Of a DNA stretch of 64,000 nucleotides, positions 63,013 through 64,000 are shown piece after piece. Within the stretch, counting starts at the first letter, position 1, and every line of letters begins with the position of its first letter. This DNA is from Embleya hyalina (GTDB lineage: Bacteria; Actinomycetota; Actinomycetes; Streptomycetales; Streptomycetaceae), in the NCBI RefSeq assembly GCF_003967355.1, contig NZ_BIFH01000019.1:331757-395756 (forward strand). The letters are read 5' to 3'. The translations under genes and the position numbers were made by a program. A model generated the notes under the pieces. It searched no databases and was not told the DNA's origin. It was given only the letters and a program-made list of their open reading frames with translations.

Positions 63013-63168
63013 GTGCCGTCGGCCGCACTGGGCACGCTCGCCGCTCTGCTGAACCGGGCCGCCACGGCCCAGGTCGTCGTCGGCCGCCGACCGTTGTCGG
63101 TCTACGACCAAGCGGCGGGCACCCGCCCGTTCAACCCCGCACCCACCGACGACAAGGACACCGCGTGA
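63013..63168 (+). pseudogene. probable IstA-type transposase, C-terminal tail
   Basis: AALGTLAALLNRAATAQVVV and GRRPLSVYDQAAGTRPFNPA end at a TGA (63166-63168) that overlaps the GTG of the IstB-like gene, as in IS21 elements. The ERRPL.VYD-type ending fits, but so short a piece cannot be identified firmly. Confidence 0.35.
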
Positions 63169-63506
63169 GCGAGTCGGTCACCGCCCGGATCCGTGCCACC
63201 GCGATCAGGCTGGGACTGCCCCACCTGGCGCAAGGACTGGACGGATACCTCTCCCGCGCGGACGCCGCGAAGATGGGCTACCTCGACCTCCTGGACCTGG
63301 TCCTCGAGGAGGAACTCGCCGTTCGTGAGGACCGCCGCTTCCGCGGTGCCCTGCGGTTGTCGAAACTCCCGCACCACAAAACGCTCGACCAGTACGACTT
63401 CTCGTTCCAGCCCGACCTCGACCCGCGAAAGATCGGCGACCTGCCGCAGCCACCACCCTGGACACCCCACGACCTCGGACACGGGACAAAGAACGCATCC
63501 CCGTAG
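63165..63506 (+). pseudogene. IstB-like ATPase, N-terminal fragment
   Basis: GTG 63165 starts SESVTARIRATAIRLGLPHL with AQGLDGYLSRADAAKMGYLD, LEEELAVREDRRFRGALRLS and KLPHHKTLDQYDFSFQPDLD. This is the IstB N-terminal domain (IS21 helper). The P-loop that should follow PRKIGDL is absent; the end after about 63460 is unrelated. A truncated IS21 element. Confidence 0.8.
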
Positions 63507-63517
63507 CCGACCGCCGG

Positions 63518-63874
63518 TCAGCGCGCACGATAGCCGGCCCACGCTCGCGCCGCGTCGGCCAGGGCACCCGACCAGGGCGCCGGCGTACGGCTCGTGACGG
63601 CCTCTCAATACCGGGCCTCGGCCTCGGCGAAGTCGCCGATCACCCGATCGGGCACCCCGCGCCACGCCGGCAGTCGCGCCGCCCACGCCTGCGCCGCGGC
63701 CGGCGACTGCCCGCCGGTGGCGATCAACCGCACGACCACCAACGCCGGATCCAACCACGCCGGCCCCCGCACCGCCCACCCCCAATCCACGAGCACCGCC
63801 CGCTCGGCCGTCACGAGGACGTTCTCGGGATTGAAGTCCGTATGACACAACGTCAACCCACCAGCGCCTCACTG
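63518..63874 (-). pseudogene. aminoglycoside phosphotransferase-type kinase, C-terminal part with a premature stop
   Basis: TLCHTDFNPENVLVTAERAV and LVDWGWAVRGPAWLDPALVV carry the kinase HxDxxxxN loop and DWG motif; ARLPAWRGVPDRVIGDFAEA leads to RY and a TGA at about 63606. In the same frame the sense continues EAVTSRTPAPWSGALADAAR and AWAGYRAR to 63518, so the TGA is premature. The N-lobe is cut off near 63874, where an IS-like end begins. Confidence 0.6.
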
Positions 63875-64000
63875 TAGGTTCCGCGCTCTGATGGACACTG
63901 CCCATTTGAGATGGGCAGCGATTGGGCACTTTCGCCATTCCGTGGGCACTGACTGCGGTCGGTAACTACGGTCGCGTCCATGGTCGTTCAGAGTCCAGTA
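63875..64000 (+). mobile_element. left end of a probable insertion sequence running off the window
   Basis: CTGATGGACACTGCCCATTT begins a block with repeated GGGCAG/GGGCAC units and the dyad GCCCAT...ATGGGC, typical of IS ends. An ATG at 63980 with MVVQSPV could start an IstA/rve-type transposase that continues outside. Confidence 0.45.

Noticed and set aside
1..64000. Search for CRISPR arrays, rRNA and replication origins
   Set aside because: No direct-repeat array, ribosomal RNA sequence or DnaA-box cluster was noticed.

Overview
The window is high-GC actinobacterial DNA, most like a Streptomycetaceae chromosome arm or other accessory region. Codons are strongly G/C-ending, GTG starts are common, and the families fit (PknB-type kinase, trypco2, DUF6262, MmyB-type XRE, many TetR, SUKH, large HEAT proteins). 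No rRNA, tRNA or core housekeeping operon was seen. The density of transposase and recombinase fragments and broken genes suggests an insertion-rich, low-constraint region. Several breaks are single frameshifts, so some could be sequencing indels rather than true pseudogenes.

Layout. 0-14 kb: small and regulatory genes: an alpha/beta hydrolase with a second C-terminal domain, a one-TM Ser/Thr kinase, an ankyrin/HEAT protein broken by a frameshift, a lipoprotein, an LLM flavin oxidoreductase divergent from a LysR regulator, a Tat-type multicopper oxidase and a VOC protein. 14-18 kb: transposase and helicase scraps, then a TetR gene (15134) whose 18-bp operator recurs before the next gene (15981, frameshifted), a truncated hydrolase, and an RsbW-like ATPase.

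18-31 kb is the most coherent part. It is a minus-strand catabolic cluster with an APH-type kinase, TetR regulator, acyl-CoA dehydrogenase, ribose-type ABC importer (ATPase, permease, lipoprotein) with a small alpha/beta hydrolase inside it, acyl-CoA ligase, two SDRs and a thiolase. A 22-bp element ending TCAAGTTCAA occurs at 18168, 26261 and 31299, with a diverged copy before the TetR gene, which suggests one TetR regulon. Kinase plus acyl-CoA dehydrogenase resembles the LvaA/LvaC and ACAD10/ACAD11 route for 4-hydroxyacyl-CoA. I infer import of a small lactone, ester or glycoside, ring opening or hydrolysis, CoA activation, removal of the 4-hydroxyl through a phosphate, and beta-oxidation.

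31-45 kb: a decayed methyltransferase, an orphan trypco2 gene, a coupled MarR-MFS pair, a coupled TetR-hydrolase pair with a striking CTAG-rich operator, a Tn554-like TnpB/TnpC remnant, LysR/DUF1330, a divergent quinone oxidoreductase/TetR pair, and decayed ATPase, resolvase and integrase genes. 45-54 kb: an intact IS5-family element (45402-46405) abutting an SDR gene, an XRE regulator, two copies of a serine-recombinase-like gene (one internally deleted), a TetR/SDR pair with twin operators, an IS30-family element with a frameshifted transposase lacking one catalytic Asp, a PhyH-type dioxygenase, and an IS110 remnant. 54-64 kb: a frameshifted unknown, a SUKH protein, radical-SAM, GNAT, methyltransferase, IS3, IS1182 and IS21 remnants, a TetR/cupin pair around a perfect 28-bp palindrome, a HEAT-like protein, and the start of what may be another IS element at the right edge.
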